Below are positions 1 to 5,927 of a DNA stretch of 6,103 nt, in pieces. The position numbers were made by a program, and so were the translations under genes. The stretch is from Flavobacteriaceae bacterium (GTDB taxonomy: Bacteria > Bacteroidota > Bacteroidia > Flavobacteriales > Flavobacteriaceae). Location of the stretch: positions 1 through 6,103 of the forward strand of contig JAHRWC010000029.1 in the NCBI GenBank assembly GCA_019090365.1. Direction: 5' to 3'. Within the stretch, counting starts at the first letter, position 1. The number at the start of each line of letters is the position of its first letter. Under the pieces are notes generated by a model. That model saw nothing but the letters and a program-made list of their open reading frames with translations, did not search any database and was not told the origin of the DNA.

Positions 1-132
1 AATGCAAGCATAAAAAACATTTTAGACCCAAGTATAGAACGCATTCGTGAAAACAACAATCAGGAAAATGTAATTCTTTCAAAATATAAAAGAGGTATTA
101 ACGCCTCATTACAACTTAAATATAAATTTTAA
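1..132 (+). CDS. C-terminal end of a TonB-dependent outer-membrane receptor (partial)
   Basis: An open frame enters at base 1 and runs 43 codons to a TAA at 130-132; the start lies outside the window. The visible tail contains an ILDPSIERIRENN stretch, then a YKRGINASLQLKYKF end. A final beta strand closing on an aromatic residue (here Phe) is the usual membrane-insertion signal of outer-membrane barrels, and the 'LDP...YKRGIN.SL.L.Y.F' layout is typical of flavobacterial TonB-dependent receptors. Such receptors import ligands across the outer membrane using energy from TonB-ExbBD. The lipoprotein gene follows after 29 bp on the same strand, so the two are probably co-transcribed. The family call rests on a short tail and on recall of related C-termini; the ligand cannot be inferred from it. 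Confidence 0.7.
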   Translation, partial: NASIKNILDPSIERIRENNNQENVILSKYKRGINASLQLKYKF

Positions 133-162
133 ATACAAACAAAAACTAAATACAAACAAAAA
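131..162 (+). repeat. 15-bp direct repeat in the leader of the lipoprotein gene
   Basis: AAATACAAACAAAAA occurs at 131-145 and again at 148-162, a period of 17 bp. The first copy overlaps the receptor stop codon and the second runs into the A of the lipoprotein ATG. Nearly the whole 29-bp spacer therefore consists of this duplication. It is G-free and unstructured, which suits start-site access in a group that rarely uses Shine-Dalgarno pairing. It could also be a simple slippage duplication without function. Confidence 0.75.
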
Positions 163-1355
163 TGAAAACAAATTATTTAATAGCAAGCGTACTAATCGTC
201 GTATCATTCTTAACATCTTGTGAAGCAGATGATACTGCAGATATTATTTTTAATGACAATAGTACAACGAACAATGGTTCAAACGAAGAAGAAACAGGAA
301 ATTTAGTGGTGAATATTGGAGGAACAATGACTTCAGACTTAACTTTAGAATCTGACACAGATTATCTTTTAACTGAAGGATTAATTATGACAACAGGAAC
401 AACTCTAACTATTCCTGCAGGAACAGTTATAAAAGCTAATTCTGGTGCAGATGTATATGTGGCAATTTCTCAAGGAGCAGGAATTAATGCTGTGGGTACG
501 GCAGGCAGTCCAATTGTATTCACTTCAAATTCAAATACTCCAAATGCTGGTGACTGGGGAGGATTAATTATTTTAGGTAAAGCTCCAATCAACTCGGTTG
601 CAGGTGGAGAAGCAACTTCTACTTCAGAAATCGGTGGCTTGCCATATGGAGGAAGTGATGAAAGTGATAATTCAGGAATTATAAAATATGTGCGTATTGA
701 ATATTCAGGAGGAAGTGCAGATACTTCTTCTGAAAACAATGGGTTCTCGTTTTACGGTGTTGGAAATGGAACAACTGTTGAATACATTCAAGCTTTTGAA
801 GGAAAAGATGATGGAATCGAATTCTTTGGAGGAACTGTAAATGCTAGTTTTATTTCAGTAATAGGAGCTCAAGATGATTCAGTAGATTGGACTGAAGGAT
901 ATAGAGGAACATTAAATAATGTATATATCGAGCATGGTGTATCTCATGACAAGGGAATTGAAGCTGATGGCTTTAACACAGATATAGGAAACAACTCAAA
1001 TCCATTATTCTTTTCAAAACCAACAGTAAGTAACGTATTAATTATTGGTAGAGGTTCTGCAACTGAAAATGAAGCAATTCGTTTAAGAGCGGGTACCCAG
1101 GGTATATTCTCAAATATTGTAATTCAAGGTTTTGAAGAAGGTTTCGATATCGATGGTGATGGAGGAAACAGTCCTACAGGGCAAGGTGTTGCAAATGGAG
1201 ACTTACAAGTTAATGATGTAACTTTTATAGATGTAATTGTTACAATGAAAAATGATACTTCTGTACCATTTACAGAAACAGAGTTTATTACTGGAGAAGG
1301 TAATGCTTCTTCTACAGATTACTTTACATGGGGGGCAGTTTGGACAAGAAATTAA
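162..1355 (+). CDS. Outer-membrane lipoprotein with beta-helix-like repeats, function unknown
   Basis: The 397-residue product starts with a short lipoprotein signal (hydrophobic residues 5-16, lipobox LTSC, Cys20). The residues after it are EADD, resembling the acidic export signal that sends Bacteroidota lipoproteins to the cell surface. A low-complexity Asn/Ser/Thr/Glu linker (about 30-46) leads into the folded part. Residues 75-140 hold the pattern TGTTLTIPAGTVIKA, then GAGINAVGTAGSPIVFTS and WGGLIILGKAPIN, which is characteristic of right-handed beta-helix-like proteins common in Bacteroidota. Further turns carry KDDGIEFFGGTVN (215-227) and a QDDSVDW motif (237-243); the many Asp residues, including DGDGG at 331-335, could bind calcium. 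No catalytic motif is recognisable. It follows a TonB-dependent receptor gene by 29 bp, so it may be that receptor's surface partner. Related proteins sometimes carry an unsupported 'multidrug transporter' label in databases; nothing here supports transport activity. Confidence 0.85.
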   Translation: MKTNYLIASVLIVVSFLTSCEADDTADIIFNDNSTTNNGSNEEETGNLVVNIGGTMTSDLTLESDTDYLLTEGLIMTTGTTLTIPAGTVIKANSGADVYVAISQGAGINAVGTAGSPIVFTSNSNTPNAGDWGGLIILGKAPINSVAGGEATSTSEIGGLPYGGSDESDNSGIIKYVRIEYSGGSADTSSENNGFSFYGVGNGTTVEYIQAFEGKDDGIEFFGGTVNASFISVIGAQDDSVDWTEGYRGTLNNVYIEHGVSHDKGIEADGFNTDIGNNSNPLFFSKPTVSNVLIIGRGSATENEAIRLRAGTQGIFSNIVIQGFEEGFDIDGDGGNSPTGQGVANGDLQVNDVTFIDVIVTMKNDTSVPFTETEFITGEGNASSTDYFTWGAVWTRN

Positions 1356-1424
1356 AAATTTGAATTAACCAACAAAGTACACTTTGAATATCTTTTTAGT
1401 TTTTGTCGACTAGATTATGAGTGT

Positions 1425-1452
1425 AAGAGCTATCCTTTCGGATAGCTCTTTT
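1425..1452. terminator. Intrinsic terminator between convergent genes
   Basis: AAGAGCTATCC (1425-1435) and GGATAGCTCTT (1440-1450) form a perfect 11-bp stem with a 4-base loop, TTTC on the plus strand and GAAA on the minus strand. On the plus strand the stem runs into four Ts (1449-1452), a short U-tract ending transcription from the lipoprotein gene. On the minus strand the loop is a GNRA-type tetraloop closed by C-G, but the U-tract is very short, so termination after carbonic anhydrase is plausible but less certain. The rest of the 117-bp gap between the two stops (1356-1472) holds no gene. Confidence 0.85.
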
Positions 1453-1472
1453 ACTATTTGAAAAGTATACTT

Positions 1473-2117
1473 TTAACAATCATCATCATTAAAAAAACAA
1501 ACCTTACCTGTACTAATATCATACATCGCTCCTACAATTATTAGCTGAGTAGGATCTTCTGCTTTTAATCTCAACACACGACTCTCGTTTTTCAAGTTTT
1601 TTACAGTAAGCTCTACATTCTTTTTTGCCACATTATTCAAAAACTCTTTATTTCCAGAGTTACGGTCGTCTTGATTTTTAGGCTCTGTCACTGCAGTAAC
1701 AGCAGGCTCAATCATTCTAACTAGTTTGTTTAGATTATTAAGATCATCGAATCTAGCATGATTACATGCTGCACCTACTGCGCCACAACTTGTGTGACCC
1801 ATAACAACAATTATTTTTGAAGTAGAAGCAACATTAGCAAATTCCATACTCCCTATGATATCTTGATTTACAATATTTCCAGCAACACGAACACTAAATA
1901 AATCCCCAACACCTTGATCAAAGATTAATTCAGCTGAAACTCTTGAATCGATACAATGTAAAACAGTTGCAAAAGGGTTTTGCCCTCCAGCAGTTGCTTT
2001 TACCTCTTCCATCAAATTTCTATCTTCTTTTTTGCTATTTATAAATCTAATATTTCCTGCTCTTAAATAATCCTGCGCCATTGCAGGAGTCATTTCTGTT
2101 TTATTATTATTTCCCAT
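1473..2117 (-). CDS. Beta-class carbonic anhydrase
   Basis: This 214-residue protein interconverts CO2 and bicarbonate with a zinc ion. The beta-class signature is complete: CIDSR at 55-59 supplies a zinc-ligand Cys55 and the Asp57-Arg59 pair, and GHTSCGAV at 107-114 supplies ligands His108 and Cys111. The C-terminal GAMYDISTGKVCF (196-208) is also a family hallmark. No signal peptide is visible, so it should be cytoplasmic. The start lies 8 bp after the SulP transporter stop on the same strand, so the two are almost certainly co-transcribed; this pairing suggests that the enzyme handles bicarbonate brought in by the transporter. The ATG is preceded by an A/T-only stretch with no Shine-Dalgarno, as expected here. 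The length is normal for the family. The biological aim (carbon supply for carboxylases or pH/CO2 balance) is inference. Confidence 0.95.
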   Translation of the reverse strand: MGNNNKTEMTPAMAQDYLRAGNIRFINSKKEDRNLMEEVKATAGGQNPFATVLHCIDSRVSAELIFDQGVGDLFSVRVAGNIVNQDIIGSMEFANVASTSKIIVVMGHTSCGAVGAACNHARFDDLNNLNKLVRMIEPAVTAVTEPKNQDDRNSGNKEFLNNVAKKNVELTVKNLKNESRVLRLKAEDPTQLIIVGAMYDISTGKVCFFNDDDC

Positions 2118-2125
2118 TTTATATA

Positions 2126-3964
2126 TTATTTAATTTCTAAGTTAGTTTTAATCCATGTAATACATTCATTGAACCCATTAAAGATATGTTCTTTTGGAAC
2201 TAAATCAGGCACAATGTCAATTTTTTCTAATAAATATAAAGGTTGTTGTAAAGGTCTTACAAAAAACACTTTTATATCTCTTTGCAATAAATCTACCAAA
2301 ACATCTTCCATAGCATATAAACCAGATTGATCCATATATTGCATTCTTCCCATTCGTATAATTACTGCGGAAGCTGAGTCTGGTATTTGTTTTGCTAATT
2401 GTTGAAACTCACTAGTAGTACCAAAAAACAAAGGGCCTTTTATATGTTTTATAAATACTTTTTCTTTTAAATTTAAAGGAAAAGTAGCTTCATCCTCCCA
2501 TGCTTTTTCATCAAGTAACGGTTTTACGTCAGATCGTTCCGCTGTAAGATCTCCCATCTTTTTCATAAACATCAGTGAAGCAATTACAAGGCCAATTCCT
2601 ACTGCATATACTAAATTCCAAACAGAAGATAATACTAATACTACAATCATGATTATTACTTCTGGTTTAGGCATATTAGGAATCGCTTTTAAACCTTTAT
2701 AATCCATTACTCCAATCCCAACTGTTATTAAAATTCCGGCTAAAACTGCTGCTGGAATTTGAGAAGCAACAGGTCCTAATGCTAAAAGAACAATAAATAA
2801 AATGATACCAGCTATCATACCAGATAATCTAGTTTTACCTCCGGCATTAATATTTACTACCGTTCTAATAGTTGCTCCAGCTCCTGGAATACCACCAAAT
2901 ATTGCTCCAATAGAATTTCCAATTCCTTGACCTATTAATTCTTTATTTGGTTTATGCTTTGTTTTAGTCATATTATCTGCAACAACAGAAGTTAATAATG
3001 AATCTATAGCCCCTAATAAAGCAAGCGTTAATGCTGTAAAAATATATGGACTGATAGCTCCAAAGCTAAAACCTGTAAAAATCTCTAAATTAGGTATGGG
3101 CAATCCACTTGGAATTTCCTCAATAGGACGATAGTTTAATTTAAATCCAACTGCAATTCCCGACATAACCAATAATGCAACTAGTGTACTCGGTATTACT
3201 TTTGTTATTCGTTTAAAACCATATATAATAAGTATGGTTCCTAAAGCTAATATTAACTCTAACCAGTTAATATTTTTTACAGCTCTTGGCAATATTTTTA
3301 ATGCTCCTAAAACACCTGAAGCCTCTTTAGCTGCTAAAGTTTGCGACTCGGCTAAAATTTGATCATCAGTGATCCTTTCAGCTCTAACAATTGTTTCTTT
3401 AAAATCCTCTAACACCAAAATACCTTCACCAGCTTCTTCCTTTAAGATATTATCTAAGATAATTTCTTCAGCTTGTGGTTTATATTGATTTACATATTCA
3501 GTATCTTCTTTAGGATAATAACCTATAGAAGGTAATATTTGAGTGATCAAAATAATAATACCAATGGCGGTCATAAAACCTGAAACTACAGGGTAGGGAA
3601 TGTACCTTATATACTTTCCTAACCCAATTAACCCTAGACCAATTTGAAATAGACCTGCCAAAATAAAAACGGTCAAGATTGCGGGTAAAGCTTTATTTAC
3701 ATCACCATCATTTACAGCTATAATTCCAGCTATTACAACCATACTTACTGCAGTCATGGGAGCAGTTGGCCCAGATATTTGTGTGTTAGTTCCTCCAAAA
3801 AGAGCAGCAAAAAAGCTTACAAAAATAGCTCCATAAAGACCTGCACTTGGCCCTAAACCTGAACTAACTCCAAACGCTAATGCTAAAGGTAATGCAACAA
3901 TTCCTGCTGTAATACCTCCAAATAAATCTCCTTTGAAATGTTTAAAATTGAATAATTCTTTCAT
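2126..3964 (-). CDS. SulP-family anion transporter with STAS domain, probable bicarbonate transporter
   Basis: This 612-residue inner-membrane protein has the two-part SulP design. The N-terminal conserved stretch GGITAGIVALPLALAFG (16-32) and GGTNTQISGPTAPMT (57-71) are followed by further membrane helices. The core motif DSLLTSVVADNMT (321-333), then GQGIGNSIGAIFGGIPGAGA (345-364), forms the substrate-site region. A cytoplasmic STAS domain occupies about 498-608 and keeps the DQSG motif (545-548) with the Ser that is phosphorylated in related regulators. Family members carry sulfate, bicarbonate or other anions. The carbonic anhydrase gene 8 bp downstream favours bicarbonate, probably with sodium as in BicA, but sequence alone does not settle the substrate. 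An unusual feature is a long acidic loop, about 150-232, roughly 50-60 residues longer than I expect for this connection. The upstream gap of 93 bp to the small exported-protein gene contains a hairpin. Confidence 0.92.
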   Translation of the reverse strand: MKELFNFKHFKGDLFGGITAGIVALPLALAFGVSSGLGPSAGLYGAIFVSFFAALFGGTNTQISGPTAPMTAVSMVVIAGIIAVNDGDVNKALPAILTVFILAGLFQIGLGLIGLGKYIRYIPYPVVSGFMTAIGIIILITQILPSIGYYPKEDTEYVNQYKPQAEEIILDNILKEEAGEGILVLEDFKETIVRAERITDDQILAESQTLAAKEASGVLGALKILPRAVKNINWLELILALGTILIIYGFKRITKVIPSTLVALLVMSGIAVGFKLNYRPIEEIPSGLPIPNLEIFTGFSFGAISPYIFTALTLALLGAIDSLLTSVVADNMTKTKHKPNKELIGQGIGNSIGAIFGGIPGAGATIRTVVNINAGGKTRLSGMIAGIILFIVLLALGPVASQIPAAVLAGILITVGIGVMDYKGLKAIPNMPKPEVIIMIVVLVLSSVWNLVYAVGIGLVIASLMFMKKMGDLTAERSDVKPLLDEKAWEDEATFPLNLKEKVFIKHIKGPLFFGTTSEFQQLAKQIPDSASAVIIRMGRMQYMDQSGLYAMEDVLVDLLQRDIKVFFVRPLQQPLYLLEKIDIVPDLVPKEHIFNGFNECITWIKTNLEIK

Positions 3965-4013
3965 CTATATATTTTGATTTATCACTATGAAAATAGCAAT
4001 ACTAATTTAATTT

Positions 4014-4036
4014 TTCTTCAAATGATTTTTGAAGAA
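4014..4036. other. Perfect 9-bp inverted repeat between the small gene and the SulP gene
   Basis: TTCTTCAAA (4014-4022) and TTTGAAGAA (4028-4036) are exact reverse complements around a 5-base centre. The repeat sits in the 93-bp gap, 21 bp beyond the small gene's stop and 49 bp before the SulP start in the direction of transcription. Neither strand shows a T-run directly after it, so it is not a standard terminator. It could be a transcript-processing or attenuation hairpin that sets the ratio of the two products, or a site for a dimeric regulator. Confidence 0.6.
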
Positions 4037-4057
4037 TGTAACTTGTTAACCTAAAAT

Positions 4058-4360
4058 TTAAATGAAAGGTTCAGGAGGGGGAAGTAAAATTTTTGAAGTA
4101 TAAGCTTGATTAATATTCAAATAAAAGTAATTCATTAAAGCTTTTTCTTCAAAAACTAATCGTTCAGAATAAAGTGATTCTATATCAATAAGATCTTTTT
4201 CAGCAACATCCTTTTCACTTTTACCTTTCTTTTCTTCATCAGAAAAATCCCCATAAGATAAGGCCTCTACATTTAAATCCATGCAGGAAACCACAACAGG
4301 AGCCATTATTGAAATAATCAAAAAGGTTGAAAATAAAGTTGCAATCAAAGTTTTACTCAT
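4058..4360 (-). CDS. Small exported or membrane-anchored protein of unknown function
   Basis: I do not recognise a named family. The 100-residue product begins with a hydrophobic segment (about 4-25) and then Cys26 in VVSC, which fits a lipobox, although Pro21 and the single preceding Lys make a plain signal peptide or N-terminal anchor also possible. A highly charged Asp/Glu/Lys stretch follows (38-58), then a segment with three closely placed aromatic residues (78-80), and the protein ends in the proline-rich tail LLPPPEPFI. Small Bacteroidota proteins with a similar hydrophobic start, charged middle and PPPE-like end come to mind, but this is unverified recall. It is the first gene after a good Bacteroidota-type promoter and precedes the SulP gene by 93 bp on the same strand, suggesting a link with the transporter and carbonic anhydrase. 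The coherent signal sequence and the matching upstream promoter support a real gene. Confidence 0.7.
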   Translation of the reverse strand: MSKTLIATLFSTFLIISIMAPVVVSCMDLNVEALSYGDFSDEEKKGKSEKDVAEKDLIDIESLYSERLVFEEKALMNYFYLNINQAYTSKILLPPPEPFI

Positions 4361-4377
4361 TCAAAAACTAATTTTTA

Positions 4378-4407
4378 CAAATATAATCTCAAAAAATCAT
4401 TATCAAA
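4378..4407 (-). promoter_or_regulatory. Bacteroidota-type promoter for the small gene-SulP-carbonic anhydrase operon
   Basis: Read on the minus strand, TTTG (4407-4404) is followed after 18 bp by TATATTTG (4385-4378), an exact match to the TAnnTTTG element at about -7 of the group's housekeeping promoters. Transcription would begin around 4370-4373, leaving a leader of only about 10-13 bases before the ATG at 4360. No equally good promoter is visible in the gap before the SulP gene, so this one probably serves all three genes. Confidence 0.7.
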
Positions 4408-4473
4408 TAAGCACACTGTTAAATAATTACTAAAACAAAAACCAAAAATTATTAGCAGCTCTAAATTGTAAAA

Positions 4474-4518
4474 TTAATCTTGTCTTAACATTCAATTAAC
4501 ATTGAGTTTGGTTATTTG
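4474..4518 (+). promoter_or_regulatory. Candidate Pho box and core promoter of the porin gene
   Basis: TTAACATT occurs at 4485-4492 and 4496-4503, exactly 11 bp apart, and a weaker half-site TTAATC lies another 11 bp upstream at 4474. An 11-bp period of direct repeats is how PhoB/PhoP-type regulators bind, and TTAACA agrees with the half-site described for Bacillus PhoP. Ten bases after the last TTAACA comes TTATTTG (4512-4518), an imperfect form of the TAnnTTTG element, consistent with a core promoter that needs an activator. The same arrangement recurs before pstS. Regulation by phosphate starvation is inferred from this and from the downstream genes. Confidence 0.65.
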
Positions 4519-4547
4519 CCCTGACAAAAATTTTAAAAGATTATCAG

Positions 4548-5747
4548 ATGAAATTATATTACATTTTAGTTCTTGCTTTTCTAGCAACAATTAGCACATC
4601 AAATGCTCAAGAAATTAGTGACACTAAGTTTGGAAAAGGACTTATTAATTTTGTAGCCAAGGACAGCTCATTTAGTATAAAATTTGCGCCAAGGATTCAA
4701 TTTAGAGCAAATTCTGCTTGGTTTCATGATGGAGATAAATATAGTGACCAAGTTGAAAATTTTTTAATAAGAAGGGCTCGATTAAAATTTAGTGGTTTTG
4801 CTTACTCACCAAAATTAAAATATAAAATAGAATTAGGATTATCTAATAGAGATATCGCCGGTGCAAATGAGTTTAATAATAATACTCCTAATTACATATT
4901 GGATGCTGTTATTATGTGGAACTTTTATGAAAATTTCGAATTATGGGTTGGGCAAACTAAATTACCTGGTAACATAGAACGTGTTGTTTCTTCAGCTAAT
5001 CTTCAATTAATAGATCGTTCAATCTTAAATAGTAAATTCAATATTGATAGAGATATTGGTTTTCAGGTTAGACATCATATTAATTTAAATGACAGATTTG
5101 TTGTAAGAGAAAAATTTGCCTTTTCACAAGGAGAGGGTAGAAATGTAGTTACAGGAAATTTAGGAGGACATCAATATACTGGAAGATTAGAGTTTTTACC
5201 TTTTGGGTTGTTTCAATCTAAAGGAGATTATAAACAAGGAGATCTAAAAAGAGAACCGAAACCAAAATTAATGATAGGTGCTACATATAACTTTAACAAT
5301 GACGCTGTTCGTACTAGAAGTGGTAAAGGAAGTTATATGATTACTGAAAATGGTTATCATCAAACAGATATTACAACCATTTTTGTAGACGGAATGTTTA
5401 AATACAAAGGCTTATCATTTATGGGAGAATACGCAAATAGAGAAGCTAATACTCCAATTGCTGTTGAAGATGACGGTACACCAACTGGAGATGTTGTTTT
5501 AGAAGGAGATTCTTTCAACTTTCAAGGAAGCTATTTATTAAAAAACAACTATGAATTTACTGGAAGATATTCTAAAATTAGTTATTACGAAGTAACTAAT
5601 GCTGGTAACATAGACCAATACACAATGGGTATTTCTAAATATATAGTTGGACATAAACTTAAAGTTCAAACAGATTTTACTTACAGTGAAAAAAACTCAG
5701 AGAAAGATTTCATTATGTGGAGATTAGGTTTTGATCTTCATTTTTAA
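4548..5747 (+). CDS. Porin O/P family outer-membrane porin, probably phosphate-selective
   Basis: The 399-residue product has a signal peptide (residues 1-20, cleavage likely after SNA, leaving QEIS...). The mature protein consists of alternating beta strands and ends in LGFDLHF, with the terminal Phe typical of barrels inserted by BamA. The stretch FLIRRARLKFSGFAYSPKLKY (72-92, with its Arg-Arg-Ala-Arg core) and the following KIELGLS are characteristic of the OprO/OprP-like family, as is the VGQTKLP segment (134-140). Relatives in Pseudomonas form anion channels for phosphate and polyphosphate; the family in Bacteroidota is broad and not every member has proven phosphate selectivity. Here the PstS gene downstream and the shared promoter repeats make phosphate the best guess. 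It is transcribed away from the SulP operon and followed by its own terminator. A trivial RBS-free leader of about 25 bases precedes the ATG. Confidence 0.87.
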   Translation: MKLYYILVLAFLATISTSNAQEISDTKFGKGLINFVAKDSSFSIKFAPRIQFRANSAWFHDGDKYSDQVENFLIRRARLKFSGFAYSPKLKYKIELGLSNRDIAGANEFNNNTPNYILDAVIMWNFYENFELWVGQTKLPGNIERVVSSANLQLIDRSILNSKFNIDRDIGFQVRHHINLNDRFVVREKFAFSQGEGRNVVTGNLGGHQYTGRLEFLPFGLFQSKGDYKQGDLKREPKPKLMIGATYNFNNDAVRTRSGKGSYMITENGYHQTDITTIFVDGMFKYKGLSFMGEYANREANTPIAVEDDGTPTGDVVLEGDSFNFQGSYLLKNNYEFTGRYSKISYYEVTNAGNIDQYTMGISKYIVGHKLKVQTDFTYSEKNSEKDFIMWRLGFDLHF

Positions 5748-5771
5748 CCAAATTAAATTTTTATAAAACTT

Positions 5772-5802
5772 AAAAGGAAGATGTAACAATCTTCCTTTTT
5801 TT
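5772..5802 (+). terminator. Intrinsic terminator of the porin gene
   Basis: AAAAGGAAGAT (5772-5782) pairs perfectly with ATCTTCCTTTT (5789-5799) around the six-base loop GTAACA. The G/C-containing core is AGGAAGAT/ATCTTCCT, and it is followed by a run of Ts through 5802. It lies 24 bp after the porin stop and separates the porin transcript from the pstS control region, so pstS has its own promoter. Confidence 0.9.
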
Positions 5803-5823
5803 ATACAATTAATTTAACTTTAG

Positions 5824-5901
5824 GTAACGTAAGAGTAACTTTCTAGTAGTATTTTCTTCATTTTCGATTAACACATACATAACATTAGGGTGGTTTATTT
5901 G
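5824..5901 (+). promoter_or_regulatory. Candidate extended Pho-box array and core promoter of pstS
   Basis: Two half-sites, TTAACA at 5868 and ATAACA at 5879, stand 11 bp apart and are followed after exactly 10 bp by TTATTTG (5895-5901), the same layout as before the porin gene. Between 5879-5901 and 4496-4518, 17 of 23 bases agree. Going upstream in the same 11-bp steps gives TTCATT (5857), GTAGTA (5846), GTAACT (5835) and GTAACG (5824), so six units share one register, four of them with TAAC at positions 2-5. This may be two adjacent regulator sites. The leader to the pstS ATG is about 20 bases. Confidence 0.6.
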
Positions 5902-5927
5902 TAATACAAAAACTAATGATATTTAAA

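Noticed and set aside
173..739. Minus-strand open frames of 61 and 89 codons (173-358 and 470-739) inside the lipoprotein gene
   Set aside because: They lie wholly antisense to a well-supported gene, have no recognisable domain or promoter, and follow from its Gly/Thr/Ser-rich codons lacking stops on the opposite strand.
1373..1386. Short inverted repeat CAAAGT/ACTTTG between the lipoprotein stop and the terminator
   Set aside because: Six-base arms with a two-base centre cannot form a useful hairpin, and such repeats are expected by chance in A/T-rich spacers.
3965..4057. A separate promoter for the SulP gene in the gap before it
   Set aside because: The best candidate (TTTG at 4022-4019 with TATTTTCA at 3994-3987) misses the TTTG of the -7 element and has a 24-bp spacer, so it is not convincing beside the exact match at 4378-4407.
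5783..5818. TAAC in the terminator loop (5784-5787) and TTAAC at 5814 as further Pho half-sites
   Set aside because: Neither falls in the 11-bp register that runs from 5824; the first is part of a hairpin and the second is one base out of step.
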